A stretch of DNA of 64,000 nucleotides from Mucilaginibacter pineti (GCF_900101875.1 NZ_FNAI01000002.1:186001-250000), one strand, 5' to 3'; shown: positions 52,062-62,539, numbered from the stretch's first letter. The notes: generated from the letters alone by a model not told the origin. Numbers and translations: made by a program.

Positions 52062-52967
52062 TTATAGTGCCATTATCCAATTGGCGCAATCTTGCGCATC
52101 AACAATGTTCCAGCTATGGAACCCTTTTCCCTGGGTAGTGATATATGCCGAACGTGTGTTGCCCAGGCTTTTTAAGGTAACAATCATCTTCTCAAGGTCG
52201 TAAGCGTTGAGGTTAAAGAACTGTAGTTCGGCACAATAGGTTTTCCTAACGTATTCCAGATCGGGCTCGCTGTATAGTCTTACAGGTACATCTTTCAAAA
52301 ACCGGACATTGCCACCGTCTGGTGCCTGGGCTGAATATGTCGACCTCCGCAAATAAGCATCTGGACTGGATTCGGGCGAGCCGCCCATTGCTTCATCCAG
52401 TGATGCCTTGCCAGATTTTCCTTCGCGCGCAATCAAAGGACAATTGTACTCCATTTCTTTTTGTGCTGATGCGTATACCCGGGCCATATCGGCAGGTGGA
52501 TCGATAGCTAAAACAGCTTTCAACTTTACCGGCTGCTTTTGGCTATTCAGGTATTCGGTGTAGCAAAGTGCCATAGCACCACCAACAGACAGGCCGCCGA
52601 TAACCACATCTTTGTATGTAAGGTCATACTGCGCTGTTTTTATTTTAAGTAATTCGTTAAGCTCGCTTATACATTCGTCATCGGCAAACATGCGGGGCGC
52701 AATTTCAAGCGTTATGGTGATATATCCACTTGCCGTTATAAGCTTTGGCAATGCCGTTTTGCCGAAAATACTTTTAGGTTTTTCACCGGCTGAAGGCAGT
52801 AAAATAAGTAAACCCTTTACCGGGATGGTAGGTTTGGTTTCAAAATAATCATAGGTTTTGCCGGCAAACGTAAGCTTTAGCTTATTAATTTCCTGAGCGA
52901 AGGAACTGCAATGGGTCAATAAAAAGCATATCGTAGCGGCGCATATTTTTATTACTAATCCCTTCAT
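52062..52967 (-). CDS. Secreted alpha/beta-hydrolase-like protein
   Basis: The 301-residue protein has a signal peptide (about 1-24; THCSSFAQ could also be a lipobox-like site, uncertain). The fold shows the nucleophile elbow GLSVGGA, ILLPSAGEKP as a possible oxyanion loop and a late H in GKGFHSWNI; the acid residue is probably D in YSEPDLEY. Substrate unknown. It is monocistronic with a long AT-rich upstream region. Confidence 0.75.
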   Translation of the reverse strand: MKGLVIKICAATICFLLTHCSSFAQEINKLKLTFAGKTYDYFETKPTIPVKGLLILLPSAGEKPKSIFGKTALPKLITASGYITITLEIAPRMFADDECISELNELLKIKTAQYDLTYKDVVIGGLSVGGAMALCYTEYLNSQKQPVKLKAVLAIDPPADMARVYASAQKEMEYNCPLIAREGKSGKASLDEAMGGSPESSPDAYLRRSTYSAQAPDGGNVRFLKDVPVRLYSEPDLEYVRKTYCAELQFFNLNAYDLEKMIVTLKSLGNTRSAYITTQGKGFHSWNIVDAQDCANWIMAL

Positions 52968-53290
52968 AGTTTTAAGATGTAATCAAAAGTATTGTTTAAG
53001 TATGGTATACAGTAAAAGGAACTGCTAAATCTTTTCTTATTTTTATTTGGATTTATTATAAATAAGCTATTTCTTTGCTCTTGTTATAAATGTAACGTCA
53101 CCTGCAATGAAAAAAACAAGTTCTTTCAACGGTTTTTATGTTAACTGTATCCGACCAACCGAAACAGCTGTATTTAGAATAATTGCAGATCAGCAAAACA
53201 AATCTATCTGAAAATATAAAGTCCTGCTCTGCGGCAAATGCTTCATGGCTTTGCTACAGGGCAGGCACCAATTCAAAATCCGTAAAAACT
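52968..53290. other. AT-rich intergenic region
   Basis: The region between two divergent genes contains no recognised repeat. A 34-codon ATG frame (53107-53211, MKKTSSFNGFYVNCIRP) exists but has no support. The rest shows nothing I can name. Confidence 0.4.
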
Positions 53291-53614
53291 ATGTGTAGCG
53301 CAAAAGTATTAAGCCAGGCAGGTACATCGGTAATAAGCCGTTGTTCGGAGTGCCGTTGTATCTTCATCTGGAATAATAACCTGGTGCTCAGCTTCTCGCC
53401 CGAGCAGTTTACGCAGTTTAAGGATTTTACCCAGGAACTTGATATTGTGGGCCAAAGTTTCCCGTTTCCGGATGGACAGGACCGTATAGTATTGCGCACC
53501 CCGGTTAACGATGTACAATTTGCCTTTACCACCGAAGAGTGGGAAGATTTTCAAGCCGCTATGGACGAAGCCGTTTATATGCAGCAGGTGTATGCGTTAA
53601 TGGAAGGGGAGTGA
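53291..53614 (+). CDS. Small cysteine-containing protein (DUF6686-like)
   Basis: From ATG 53291 (MCSAKVLSQAGTSVISRCSE) the protein has 107 residues. C2, C18 and C21 (CSEC) could bind metal, and the C-terminal half (EEWEDFQAAMDEAVYMQQVY) is helical and acidic. It resembles the Bacteroidota family DUF6686, recalled without a search. A longer TTG-initiated frame upstream is rejected. Function unknown. Confidence 0.65.
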   Translation: MCSAKVLSQAGTSVISRCSECRCIFIWNNNLVLSFSPEQFTQFKDFTQELDIVGQSFPFPDGQDRIVLRTPVNDVQFAFTTEEWEDFQAAMDEAVYMQQVYALMEGE

Positions 53615-53866
53615 TTGTAGATGTGCAAATATGCAGATTTCAGATGTGCAGATTAAATCGCTTTGATTAACCGTATCATTCATGTTTCGAAATTATCAGA
53701 TCAATTCATTTAATACCTAAAATCAACGGTTGTAAACTTCACCGGAAGTAGGCCGTATTCGTCGACATTTTCCTGCTGTTTACCGGAAGTTTGGCTGGCT
53801 TCGCCTAATAACTATAGCTAAAATTTCAATCTGTTTGCACATTTGACTCAACAAATCACAAACACT

Positions 53867-53965
53867 ATGAAAACTTTACTCGCCATACAATTAATTCACT
53901 TAGCTGTTAAAGCTGCCGAACACCTCGGGGCATTGCTCCATTCAATTGGTCACCTGGTAAAATAG
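53867..53965 (+). CDS. 32-residue hydrophobic/amphipathic peptide
   Basis: ATG 53867 opens a 32-codon frame: MKTLLAIQLIHLAVKAAEHL followed by GALLHSIGHLVK. It is an almost continuous amphipathic helix with four histidines. It is bracketed by about 250 bp of noncoding sequence upstream and the DUF2945 gene 57 bp downstream on the same strand. Composition is far from random translation here, so I list it at low confidence; it could be a small membrane or toxin-like peptide. Confidence 0.35.
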   Translation: MKTLLAIQLIHLAVKAAEHLGALLHSIGHLVK

Positions 53966-54022
53966 TTTTACCAAATCAATATGCGTTATCGCTTGTTAAT
54001 TAGTACATCAATATTTAACATT

Positions 54023-54235
54023 ATGAAAAAGGGAGATAACGTAACCTGGAAATGGGGCAAATATGAGGCCGAAGGCAAAATTGTTAACAAGCACGAGGAG
54101 CCCGTTTCTAAAACCATAAAAGGCGCTAAAGTAAAACGTGATGCCAGCAAAACCGAACCTGCCTATGAAATACAACAAAAGGACGGCGGCAAAGTGTTGA
54201 AATCTGAAAGCGAAATAAAAAAAGCCTCATCCTAA
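54023..54235 (+). CDS. DUF2945 (hypervirulence-associated HVA1-type) protein
   Basis: From ATG 54023 (MKKGDNVTWKWGKYEAEGKI) the protein has 70 residues and matches the DUF2945 pattern: KGDxVxWxxG, then KIKGxxVKRxAS-like text (TIKGAKVKRDASKTEPAYEI). It is lysine-rich and beta-folded, role unknown. An upstream in-frame ATG at 53981 adds a hydrophobic stretch absent from the family and is not used. Confidence 0.8.
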   Translation: MKKGDNVTWKWGKYEAEGKIVNKHEEPVSKTIKGAKVKRDASKTEPAYEIQQKDGGKVLKSESEIKKASS

Positions 54236-54314
54236 TTCCCTCTCCTTTGGTGAGGGCCGGGTGAGGCCTAAAATAATTCATGGTTATTTCATTATTCTGA
54301 TGCATTTTTACGCT

Positions 54315-55079
54315 ATGGCAAAACAACCTATTATCACTGTTAAAAACCTGGTAAAAAATTATGGCGATTTTGCAGCCGTAAAAGGCATTAGTTTTGAAGT
54401 TTATGAGGGTGAGATCTTCGGTTTGCTTGGTCCCAACGGTGCCGGTAAAACCACCACCCTCGAAGTTATTGAAACCCTTCGCGAGAAAACCTCGGGGGAG
54501 ATCACCGTTGATGGTTTTAATATCGAAACCGATAAAAACAGCATCAAGCAACGCATCGGCGTGCAGTTGCAGGCGGCCGGCTACTATCCCAATCTTAATT
54601 TATCGGAACTGATAGACCTGTTCTCTGGTTTATATGGCATTGATAAAACACCTATGGAGATGCTGGAAAAGGTTGCACTTACCGATAAGGCCAAGGCAAA
54701 ATATAAAGATCTTTCGGGCGGCCAAAAACAACGATTTTCTATAGCTACTACACTCATCAATAACCCACGTATCATTTTTTTAGATGAGCCAACGACAGGA
54801 CTCGACCCGCAGGCTCGCCGCAATCTTTGGGACCTGATCCGCGAGATCCGCGACCAGGGCACCACCGTTGTAATTACCACGCACTATATGGATGAAGCCG
54901 AAGTACTATGCGACCGCGTTGCTTTTGTAGACGGCGGCCATATCATAGGCATTGATACCCCCGATCATTTTATAGATCAGCTGGTAGCATCCGGTTTCGA
55001 GCGCAAGAAAGAAGTTAAGCTGGCCAACCTCGAAGATGTTTTTATAAACCTCACCGGTAAAGAATGGCGGGAAGGATAG
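54315..55079 (+). CDS. ABC transporter ATP-binding protein (ABC-2 exporter type)
   Basis: From ATG 54315 (MAKQPIITVKNLVKNYGDFA) the protein has 254 residues. Walker A is GPNGAGKT (39-46), the signature LSGGQKQR starts at residue 133, Walker B is IIFLDEPTTGLDP. This belongs to the CcmA/DrrA-like group that powers ABC-2 permeases for drugs, lipids or polysaccharides. Its permease follows 127 bp later on the same strand. Confidence 0.93.
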   Translation: MAKQPIITVKNLVKNYGDFAAVKGISFEVYEGEIFGLLGPNGAGKTTTLEVIETLREKTSGEITVDGFNIETDKNSIKQRIGVQLQAAGYYPNLNLSELIDLFSGLYGIDKTPMEMLEKVALTDKAKAKYKDLSGGQKQRFSIATTLINNPRIIFLDEPTTGLDPQARRNLWDLIREIRDQGTTVVITTHYMDEAEVLCDRVAFVDGGHIIGIDTPDHFIDQLVASGFERKKEVKLANLEDVFINLTGKEWREG

Positions 55080-55206
55080 CCAGTTTGCAGTTTTGAGTTT
55101 GCAGCCAGCAGTCGAAAAAGATAAATAAATGACGCTGCAGGCAAATGACCCAATGACCGATGACACGAAGCAAAAATGACCAATGAACTAATGAACAATT
55201 GAACTA

Positions 55207-56304
55207 ATGAACCCAAAACCATATAGCAATACTAAAGCAACCCTGGCCATTGCCAAAGCAAGTTTCCGGTCGATATTACGCAGTCCGTCGGCGGTGGTAT
55301 TTACGCTGGCGTTCCCGCTTATATTTATTGTTGTGTTTGCCAATATTGGCGGCGGCGGTGTTAAGGTAGATGTAGGTGTTGCCAAAACTTGCGATACAAT
55401 TGGTCCGGTTTACCAGGCGCTTAAGCATGTAAACGTGGTTAACTTTATAAGAGATCAGTCTGAAGAGGACATGAAAAACAACCTGTCCAAAGGAACCATA
55501 GACGCTATTATTGACATAAAAAAGAACGCCGCCCGACCAGCCTATACCGTTAATGTTCAATACACCAAGGCATCGGGCGAAAAGGGGAATATCCTGCGAT
55601 CTGTACTCAGCAATATTTATTATAATATAAACAATGGCGCGCAGGTTAATTCGCCGCCACAGGCCGAGATCAGGGAAACCACCGTATCTGGCCGTGAATA
55701 TAAATACATCGATTTTATTTTGCCGGGGCAGCTGGGCTTCTCCATATTAAGCAGCGGGGTTTTTGGTACCGCGTTTGTGTTCCTTAGCTTGCGTTTAACC
55801 TTGGTTATCAAACGTTTTTTTGCAACGCCCGTAAAACGCTCCAGCATTGTTTTAGGCGAAGCCATAGCCCGCATAGCTTTCTCCTTATTAGGTGCGCTGT
55901 TTATTATATTGGTTGGGCATTACCTGTTTGGGTTTACGCTGGTTCACGGTGTAGTTACAGTGCTAAATATGCTGGTGCTCTCGGCCATGGGGCTGATAAT
56001 TTTTATGGGGTTTGGTTTCATCATATCTGGCATCGCCAAAAATGAAAGCACCGTGCCGCCGCTATCCAACATTATTACCATGCCGCAATTTTTATTGTCG
56101 GGTACGTTTTTTTCGGTATCGGCATTTCCAAAATGGCTGCAGTATATCAGTAATGCGCTGCCGCTTACACATCTTAATAATGCTATGCGCAAGGTTGCCT
56201 TTGAAGGTGCCGGGTTGGGCGATGTTACTCACCAGTTACTGATATTGCTTATATGGTTTGTGATTGTTTACGCCGTGGCGGTTAAAACCTTTAAGTGGGA
56301 ATAA
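55207..56304 (+). CDS. ABC-2 type permease
   Basis: The 365-residue protein has one N-terminal helix (about 31-52), an exported loop of about 130 residues, and five C-terminal helices (about 177-362). The text FILPGQLGFSILSSGVFGTA and MPQFLLSGTFFSVSAFPKWL is typical of ABC2_membrane_3/DrrB-like permeases. With the ATPase upstream it forms an exporter of unknown substrate. Spacer between them holds ATGACCAATGAACTAATGAA low-complexity text. Confidence 0.92.
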   Translation: MNPKPYSNTKATLAIAKASFRSILRSPSAVVFTLAFPLIFIVVFANIGGGGVKVDVGVAKTCDTIGPVYQALKHVNVVNFIRDQSEEDMKNNLSKGTIDAIIDIKKNAARPAYTVNVQYTKASGEKGNILRSVLSNIYYNINNGAQVNSPPQAEIRETTVSGREYKYIDFILPGQLGFSILSSGVFGTAFVFLSLRLTLVIKRFFATPVKRSSIVLGEAIARIAFSLLGALFIILVGHYLFGFTLVHGVVTVLNMLVLSAMGLIIFMGFGFIISGIAKNESTVPPLSNIITMPQFLLSGTFFSVSAFPKWLQYISNALPLTHLNNAMRKVAFEGAGLGDVTHQLLILLIWFVIVYAVAVKTFKWE

Positions 56305-56365
56305 TGGCTAAAGAAGAATCAAGAAGTAAGAATCAAGAAATAAATATCAAGCTTTAATATTGAGT

Positions 56366-56821
56366 ATGATTTTCTTAGCGTGTAAAAATATTTTTGCTAT
56401 TTTAATGCTATCTTTTTTTAGCTATAATAACTTTCAGAATAAAGGGATAGATAGTTTTTCAAAGACCGCTTTTACAAAATTGGTATTAACGAAGAGTGCA
56501 GACACAATTGATTTAAAATTTGATTCGTTTTTCAACAAGTTTGAATCCGATCGAAGCTTCCAATTGTCCAGAATTCAATTTCCTTTGAAAGTGATATCTA
56601 TCACAGAGGACGGACGGCATATCAAATTCATGAAAAAAAGTGAATGGACGTACACCAATTTTGTCAAAATAAAAAACATCGAGTTAAATAAATCTAGCAG
56701 AACCAAAAGCGAAATGGACGTAAAGTTATCTATAACAGATACCGGTGTTCAGGTAGTATATCATTTTCAAATTAAGAACGGTAAATGGTGGCTTTGTGGG
56801 ATAACTGATATGTCTGATTAA
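56366..56821 (+). CDS. Exported protein resembling DUF4348
   Basis: From ATG 56366 the protein has 151 residues, with a hydrophobic N-terminus (about 1-20). The pattern FDSFFNKFESDRSFQLSRIQ FPL and the terminal WWLCGITD resemble the NTF2-like DUF4348 family of Bacteroidota. The gene is more AT-rich than its neighbours, a possible sign of recent arrival. The frame could start two codons earlier at TTG. Function unknown. Confidence 0.65.
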   Translation: MIFLACKNIFAILMLSFFSYNNFQNKGIDSFSKTAFTKLVLTKSADTIDLKFDSFFNKFESDRSFQLSRIQFPLKVISITEDGRHIKFMKKSEWTYTNFVKIKNIELNKSSRTKSEMDVKLSITDTGVQVVYHFQIKNGKWWLCGITDMSD

Positions 56822-57043
56822 GCGCTATATTATTAGCTTCAAATACGCCCATATTAACATCCTGTAAATTCAATTGCCCCAATTGTGTATTTAACATGCT
56901 GATTGTTTGAGCTAATGTAAAATTTGAGCCTTATTCCTTGCTTTCTTTGTAAGCTTCTCTGCTTCGTTCTTTAAAAATTCGTATTTTTATGGCATATTAT
57001 CAAATGCTGATAATTGCCACAGTAAAATATAAATAACAGACTT

Positions 57044-58528
57044 ATGAATGTGATTCATAATAAGGATATAGGAACAAAGCAAAAAGCGCTTGCCATTAAT
57101 CTCGACCCTGTAATTTATGGTTCATTTGCCGAAATTGGCGCAGGGCAGGAGGTAGCTGCTAATTTCTTTAAAGCCGGTGCTTCATCTGGTACCATTGCCA
57201 AAACCATGTCGGCCTATGACATGATCTTTTCCGACGCTATTTACGGGGTACAGGAAACCAAACGCTATGTAAGCGAATCGCGGTTGATAGCTATGCTAAA
57301 CCACGAATATGGTTTGCTGATAGAGCGCCTTGCTAAATTACGCGGCGATAAAACCAAATTCTTCGCATTTTCTGATACATTTTCGGCCCTTAATTACCAC
57401 AAAACAAATGATGGGCACGGCTGGATGGGGGTACGTTTTCAGTTAACACCCAATGGCGCTTATAATGATATAGTACTGCATGTTAAACTGCTTGATAATG
57501 ATAACATCTTGCAGCAGCAGGCGGCAGGTATTTTGGGGGTAAACCTTATATATGCGTGTTTCAATTATCATGAAATTCCCCCGGTATTTTTGCTTTCGCT
57601 GATGGATAACCTGTCGCGGGATCGGATCCAGATTGATATGATCCGTTTTGAAGGGCCCGATTTTAGCAAGATAGATAACCGGCTGATGAGTTTGCACCTG
57701 GTTAAATACGGTTTTTCTGATGCGGCGGTGTTTAGTCCGGGTGGGCAAAATTTGCAGCCATCAGAGGTATTGTATAAAAAACATATTGTTGTGGTACGCG
57801 GTCGGTTCCGCCCGGTTATTAACGTGCACATGGATATGCTGAACACCGGCGTTAAGCAGTTTTTGCAGGAACCCGATGTTGACAAAAAGAATGTAGTGGT
57901 AGTTACCGAGCTTACGCTGCAATCGTTAAAAGAGCGTGATGCCGGCGAAACCGCGGAAATTGATGAAAAAGATTTCCTGGATAGGGTAGATATTCTTTGC
58001 TCGCTTGGGCAAACGGTACTGATATCTAATTTTCACGAGTATTATAAACTGGTGGCCTATCTTTCAAAGATCACCAAGCTAAAAATGGGCGTGGTTTTGG
58101 GCTATCCCAATTTAGAGTATATATTTTCGGAAGAACATTACCAGGATTTGCCAGGGGGGATTTTAGAGTCGTTCGCTACCTTGTTCAGCCGCAAGGTAAA
58201 GCTGTTTATTTACCCAACCTTACGGGATGGGGTAATCTGGAATTGCTTGAAGTTTTTCCCGCCGCCGCACCTTATCGATCTGTTCCGTTACCTGATAGCC
58301 AATAATAAGATAGAGGACATCAGGCACTATAATGAAAATAACCTGCATGTAGAAACCGATAATGTACTTACGCTGATAAAGCAAGGCGCTGAAGGCTGGG
58401 AAGAATTTGTACCACCAGAAGTTGCTGCCATAATAAAAGACAGGTATTTATTTGGCTATCCACACCCGGTTGACCCAGCTATGGAGACAGCCGCAGGGAA
58501 TTTCCCGGGAGCATTGTCAGATATTTAG
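57044..58528 (+). CDS. Conserved uncharacterised protein of about 490 residues
   Basis: The 494-residue protein starts MNVIHNKDIGTKQKALAINL. The region FAEIGAGQEVAANFFKAGAS, GTIAKTMSAYDM and SDAIYG (about 28-70) is a very conserved block that I recall from similar proteins in cyanobacteria and algae, where names vary and are untrustworthy. Further blocks are GWMGVRFQLTPNGAYNDIVL, GVNLIYACF, and a C-terminal WNCLKFFPPPHLIDLFRYL. No signal peptide, membrane helix or standard nucleotide loop is evident. Nothing here fixes a function. A DUF2490 gene follows after 82 bp. Confidence 0.8.
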   Translation: MNVIHNKDIGTKQKALAINLDPVIYGSFAEIGAGQEVAANFFKAGASSGTIAKTMSAYDMIFSDAIYGVQETKRYVSESRLIAMLNHEYGLLIERLAKLRGDKTKFFAFSDTFSALNYHKTNDGHGWMGVRFQLTPNGAYNDIVLHVKLLDNDNILQQQAAGILGVNLIYACFNYHEIPPVFLLSLMDNLSRDRIQIDMIRFEGPDFSKIDNRLMSLHLVKYGFSDAAVFSPGGQNLQPSEVLYKKHIVVVRGRFRPVINVHMDMLNTGVKQFLQEPDVDKKNVVVVTELTLQSLKERDAGETAEIDEKDFLDRVDILCSLGQTVLISNFHEYYKLVAYLSKITKLKMGVVLGYPNLEYIFSEEHYQDLPGGILESFATLFSRKVKLFIYPTLRDGVIWNCLKFFPPPHLIDLFRYLIANNKIEDIRHYNENNLHVETDNVLTLIKQGAEGWEEFVPPEVAAIIKDRYLFGYPHPVDPAMETAAGNFPGALSDI

Positions 58529-58556
58529 TAACCAAAAACTACCTCAAAATAGCTCT

Positions 58557-58609
58557 TTAATTTCATGTTAAATAAATGCAAATTTGCGAATTATTTAACA
58601 TGAAATTAA
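58557..58609. promoter_or_regulatory. 53 bp near-perfect palindrome abutting the DUF2490 start
   Basis: Arms of 19 bp (58557-58575 and 58591-58609, TTAATTTCATGTTAAATAA and its exact complement) enclose GCAAATTTGC (58578-58587), itself palindromic. One nt later is the GTG start. The right arm holds a 4-codon frame ATG AAA TTA ACG TGA whose stop overlaps that GTG. It may be an operator, a translation-control hairpin or a terminator for the gene upstream. Confidence 0.55.
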
Positions 58610-58610
58610 C

Positions 58611-59333
58611 GTGACTAAATTTTACTCATTTTTATTGGTGCTGATGATCACCTCATCGTTAGCAAATGCACAAAACTCAAAGGTTGGTACCTGGGGAATA
58701 GCTACCGTTGTTTTACCTGGTGACAGCGCCCACAAATGGGGTGGTTATACCGAATTGCAAACACGTACAAACGGTGCTTTCAGTCAGTTTCAGTATTACG
58801 AGGTAAAGGCAGGGGCAAGCTATGATCTGGATAAAAACTTCACCGCCCTTGTTGGTACAGGCCGGTATACCACCTATGATTATACCGATCTTGATAAAGG
58901 CCCAACCACTACCGAAACCCGTTTGTGGGAGCAAATTACCAGTAACCAATTCCTTGATCGTTTAAAGCTTGAACATCGTTACCGTGTTGAGCAGCGTTGG
59001 GTAAACGGTTTGTACCGTAACCGTTTCCGCTATCGTTTAAACGTGTTTGTTCCGTTGAATAATAAAAAGATAGTGGCTAAAACATGGTTCATTTCGGTAT
59101 TTGATGAGATATTCTTGAATAATAAAGTGCCAAATTTTGAGCGTAACCGTGTGTCGGCGGCGCTGGGTTACCAGTTCGATAAATCGTGGATAGTGCAGGC
59201 GGGCTGGCTTAACCAATACAATTATGCGCCTGGCGTAACTGCCGATAAAGATAATATTATGCTGATGTTAATGTACCGCATCCATCGTAAAAACGCTGTG
59301 CAGCGTGAGCATGTGCCTACGACAACGGATTAG
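58611..59333 (+). CDS. DUF2490 outer-membrane-like protein
   Basis: The 240-residue protein starts at GTG (no in-frame ATG fits) with a signal peptide (about 1-20, ending ANAQ). The DUF2490 pattern is clear: WGGYTELQTRT, LKLEHRYRVEQRW and RFRYRLNVFVPLNN with YQFDKSWIVQAGWLNQYNY. It is a predicted beta-barrel with unknown role. A perfect 19 bp inverted repeat lies directly before the start codon. The upstream gene is in the same direction and may be a functional partner. Confidence 0.85.
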   Translation: MTKFYSFLLVLMITSSLANAQNSKVGTWGIATVVLPGDSAHKWGGYTELQTRTNGAFSQFQYYEVKAGASYDLDKNFTALVGTGRYTTYDYTDLDKGPTTTETRLWEQITSNQFLDRLKLEHRYRVEQRWVNGLYRNRFRYRLNVFVPLNNKKIVAKTWFISVFDEIFLNNKVPNFERNRVSAALGYQFDKSWIVQAGWLNQYNYAPGVTADKDNIMLMLMYRIHRKNAVQREHVPTTTD

Positions 59334-60160
59334 GTTATATTTAATATCGAACATCGAATGCCCGATATCGAATATTGAAGTAAAAAAAAGTTTAGGCTTA
59401 TCAAATAATTTGCGTTAGGGATAGGAGCGGATACCGGCCATAAGCGTAAGGCCTGCAGGCGTATGAGTGGATAGCCCGGCCGTAGGCAACGCCCAAGTGG
59501 AGTATAAGATGATTAATAATTCAACACTTATAATCAAAAGGAGTTTCTAAGAAACTGTTAAAATTTGGTATTAGAAAAGTTTTATAGGTTTACTGAAACT
59601 CATCCGCAAGTTATTGCTGTAAGGGTTAGGTAATTCGGTAATAGAATTAGGTAATCGTATGACGAGATTGCTTCGTACCTCGCAATGACACAGTTTTTAT
59701 CTATTTTTAAACAGCTTTCAATAATCATAAATTGGTAGTTTCATATATCATTGCCTATCTAATTATCTTCTCTACAACTCTCTTTCACATTAATTTCCAT
59801 TTCATTAACGATAATTTTATCATCATCCCTATTAATTTCCCATCAATTCAAACTTTCATCAACTTAACACTACAAAACACCATAGTTGTTGCATCAATTC
59901 AAACGCCCATCAACTCAACACTATAAAACACCTGTAATTGCTACATAAGTGATTCATCTCCACCCTACGTTTTGTCACCGTACCATTGAATTTCTATCTA
60001 AGAGTTGAATTCCCCATCTAACCCATCGAATCCTCCATCTTAACTGTCTTTACTCCATCAATTACCTATCAATTTTGTAAATAAATCACCATCTGCATAT
60101 TAATTTAATGTTAAATGAGGCCGCTGTTTGATAATAATCATTACAAATTCAAAATTTCGA
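59334..60160. repeat. Large AT-rich intergenic region before eno
   Basis: It contains GGATAGGAGCGGATACCGGC-type and CCGGCCGTAGGCAACGCC words (59420-59490), ATGACGAGATTGCTTCGTAC (59655-59692, related to 48075-48168) and a 51 bp tandem duplication beginning CATCAATTCAAAC at 59841 and 59892. Many CATCAACTC/CATCTAAC words follow to 60070. The open frame at 59732-59926 is a by-product. No gene seen. Confidence 0.55.
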
Positions 60161-61524
<1,364 letters not shown>

Positions 61525-61537
61525 TAAAACCATAGCA

Positions 61538-61574
61538 AAGGGCCATCTGCGTAAAAACAGGTGGCCTTTTTTTT
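61538..61574 (+). terminator. Terminator after eno
   Basis: GGCCATCTG (61541-61549) pairs with CAGGTGGCC with one G-T pair, followed by eight T residues. Confidence 0.85.
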
Positions 61575-61599
61575 GATTTCGGAATTCGGATGTTCGATT

Positions 61600-61740
61600 T
61601 CGGATTTTTTGAATTTGGAATTTTACATTTAGAACTTAAAATTTAACTTAGGATTTAGAGTTTAGAACTTTAGAATTTAGAACTTTAGAGTTTAAAGTTT
61701 AGGATTTAGAATTTAAAGTTTTAGAATTTCATACTTAACT
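61600..61740. repeat. TTTAGAATTTAG low-complexity repeat before lspA
   Basis: About ten degenerate copies of TTTAGAATTTAGAAC / TTTAAAGTTTAGGATT precede lspA. Same family as 18275-18373. No gene seen. Confidence 0.6.
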
Positions 61741-61764
61741 TGCTAAACCAATAATAAAATTTTA

Positions 61765-62307
61765 ATGAACAGGAAAAGGATTTTGAGCGGTTTGGGCTTG
61801 TTGCTCATTTTAATTTTGGCTATTGCGGCAGACCAGGTTTCTAAAATATACGTGCGCCAGCACATTAACGCCTATGATAACATAGTCGTGATAAAAAATT
61901 TCATCACCCTTACCAAGGTTGAAAACACCGGCGCCTTCCTAAGCCTCGGCGATTCGATGCCCAACCCGTGGCGGTTTATCATACTTGCCCTTTTACCATC
62001 CCTCGCCCTTTTATGGGGACTATTGTACGTGCTGTTAAAGCCTAATTTAACCAAACTTAACCAGGTAGGTATTATATTGATCCTTGCCGGCGGCTTCGGT
62101 AATCTGTACGACAGGCTACGGTACGGCAGCGTAACCGATTTTATGCACATGGATTTCAAGATCTTCGAAACCGGTGTATTTAACGTAGCCGATGTGTTTA
62201 TCATGATAGGCGTGGGCATACTGCTGCTAAACTCCTACATCCGCGAGCGCGACCGCAAAGCCCAGGAAAATGCTGAAAGCGAAGAAAGCGTTACTGCGGA
62301 ATCGTAA
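61765..62307 (+). CDS. lspA: Lipoprotein signal peptidase (signal peptidase II)
   Basis: The 180-residue protein cleaves lipoprotein signal peptides in the inner membrane. Four helices are visible (about 7-23, 69-90, 100-115, 141-156). The catalytic aspartates are D125 (VTDF) and D143 (NVAD); NTGAF precedes helix 2. The C-terminal tail (KAQENAESEESVTAES) is acidic and longer than in E. coli. A 7 bp hairpin repeat follows the stop (62320-62336). Confidence 0.95.
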   Translation: MNRKRILSGLGLLLILILAIAADQVSKIYVRQHINAYDNIVVIKNFITLTKVENTGAFLSLGDSMPNPWRFIILALLPSLALLWGLLYVLLKPNLTKLNQVGIILILAGGFGNLYDRLRYGSVTDFMHMDFKIFETGVFNVADVFIMIGVGILLLNSYIRERDRKAQENAESEESVTAES

Positions 62308-62535
62308 GCCTCACCTAATCCTCTCCAAAGGAGAGGACTTTGAATTGCATATATAAAATCTGCACATCACTGTATATCTGCACATTCGCAGCTTATTTGT
62401 AGCTAAAATATTGTTAACAATAAAAAGCGTATCTTTGCACAAATTCAGGTTCCTCCTATAAAAGTTAACTGGCGCCGGGATTATATGTACCCGCACATCT
62501 GCACATCTGAAATTTGCATATCTGCACATTTAAAG
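62308..62535. repeat. Post-stop hairpin and TGTGCAGATTTC repeat before the helicase gene
   Basis: GCCTCACCTAA ... CCTCTCCAAAGGAGAGG (62308-62340) copies the element after the first PAP2 gene. TATCTGCACATTCGCAGC and CATCTGCACATCTGAAATTT words (62352-62530) belong to the GATGTGCAGAT family. TATCTTTG (62430-62437) lies in between. Confidence 0.55.
62430..62437 (+). promoter_or_regulatory. Candidate -7 element of the DEAD-box helicase gene
   Basis: TATCTTTG, exact TAnnTTTG, with TTG at 62411-62413 as a slightly close -33. The leader to ATG 62540 would be about 95 nt, containing repeat text. Confidence 0.45.
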
Positions 62536-62539
62536 AATC

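Noticed and set aside
53107..53211. 34-codon frame starting MKKTSSFNGFY
   Set aside because: No family, no promoter or ribosome site, ordinary composition.
59732..59926. 64-codon frame in the region before eno
   Set aside because: Encoded by AT-rich tandem repeats; low-complexity N, I, T and F translation.
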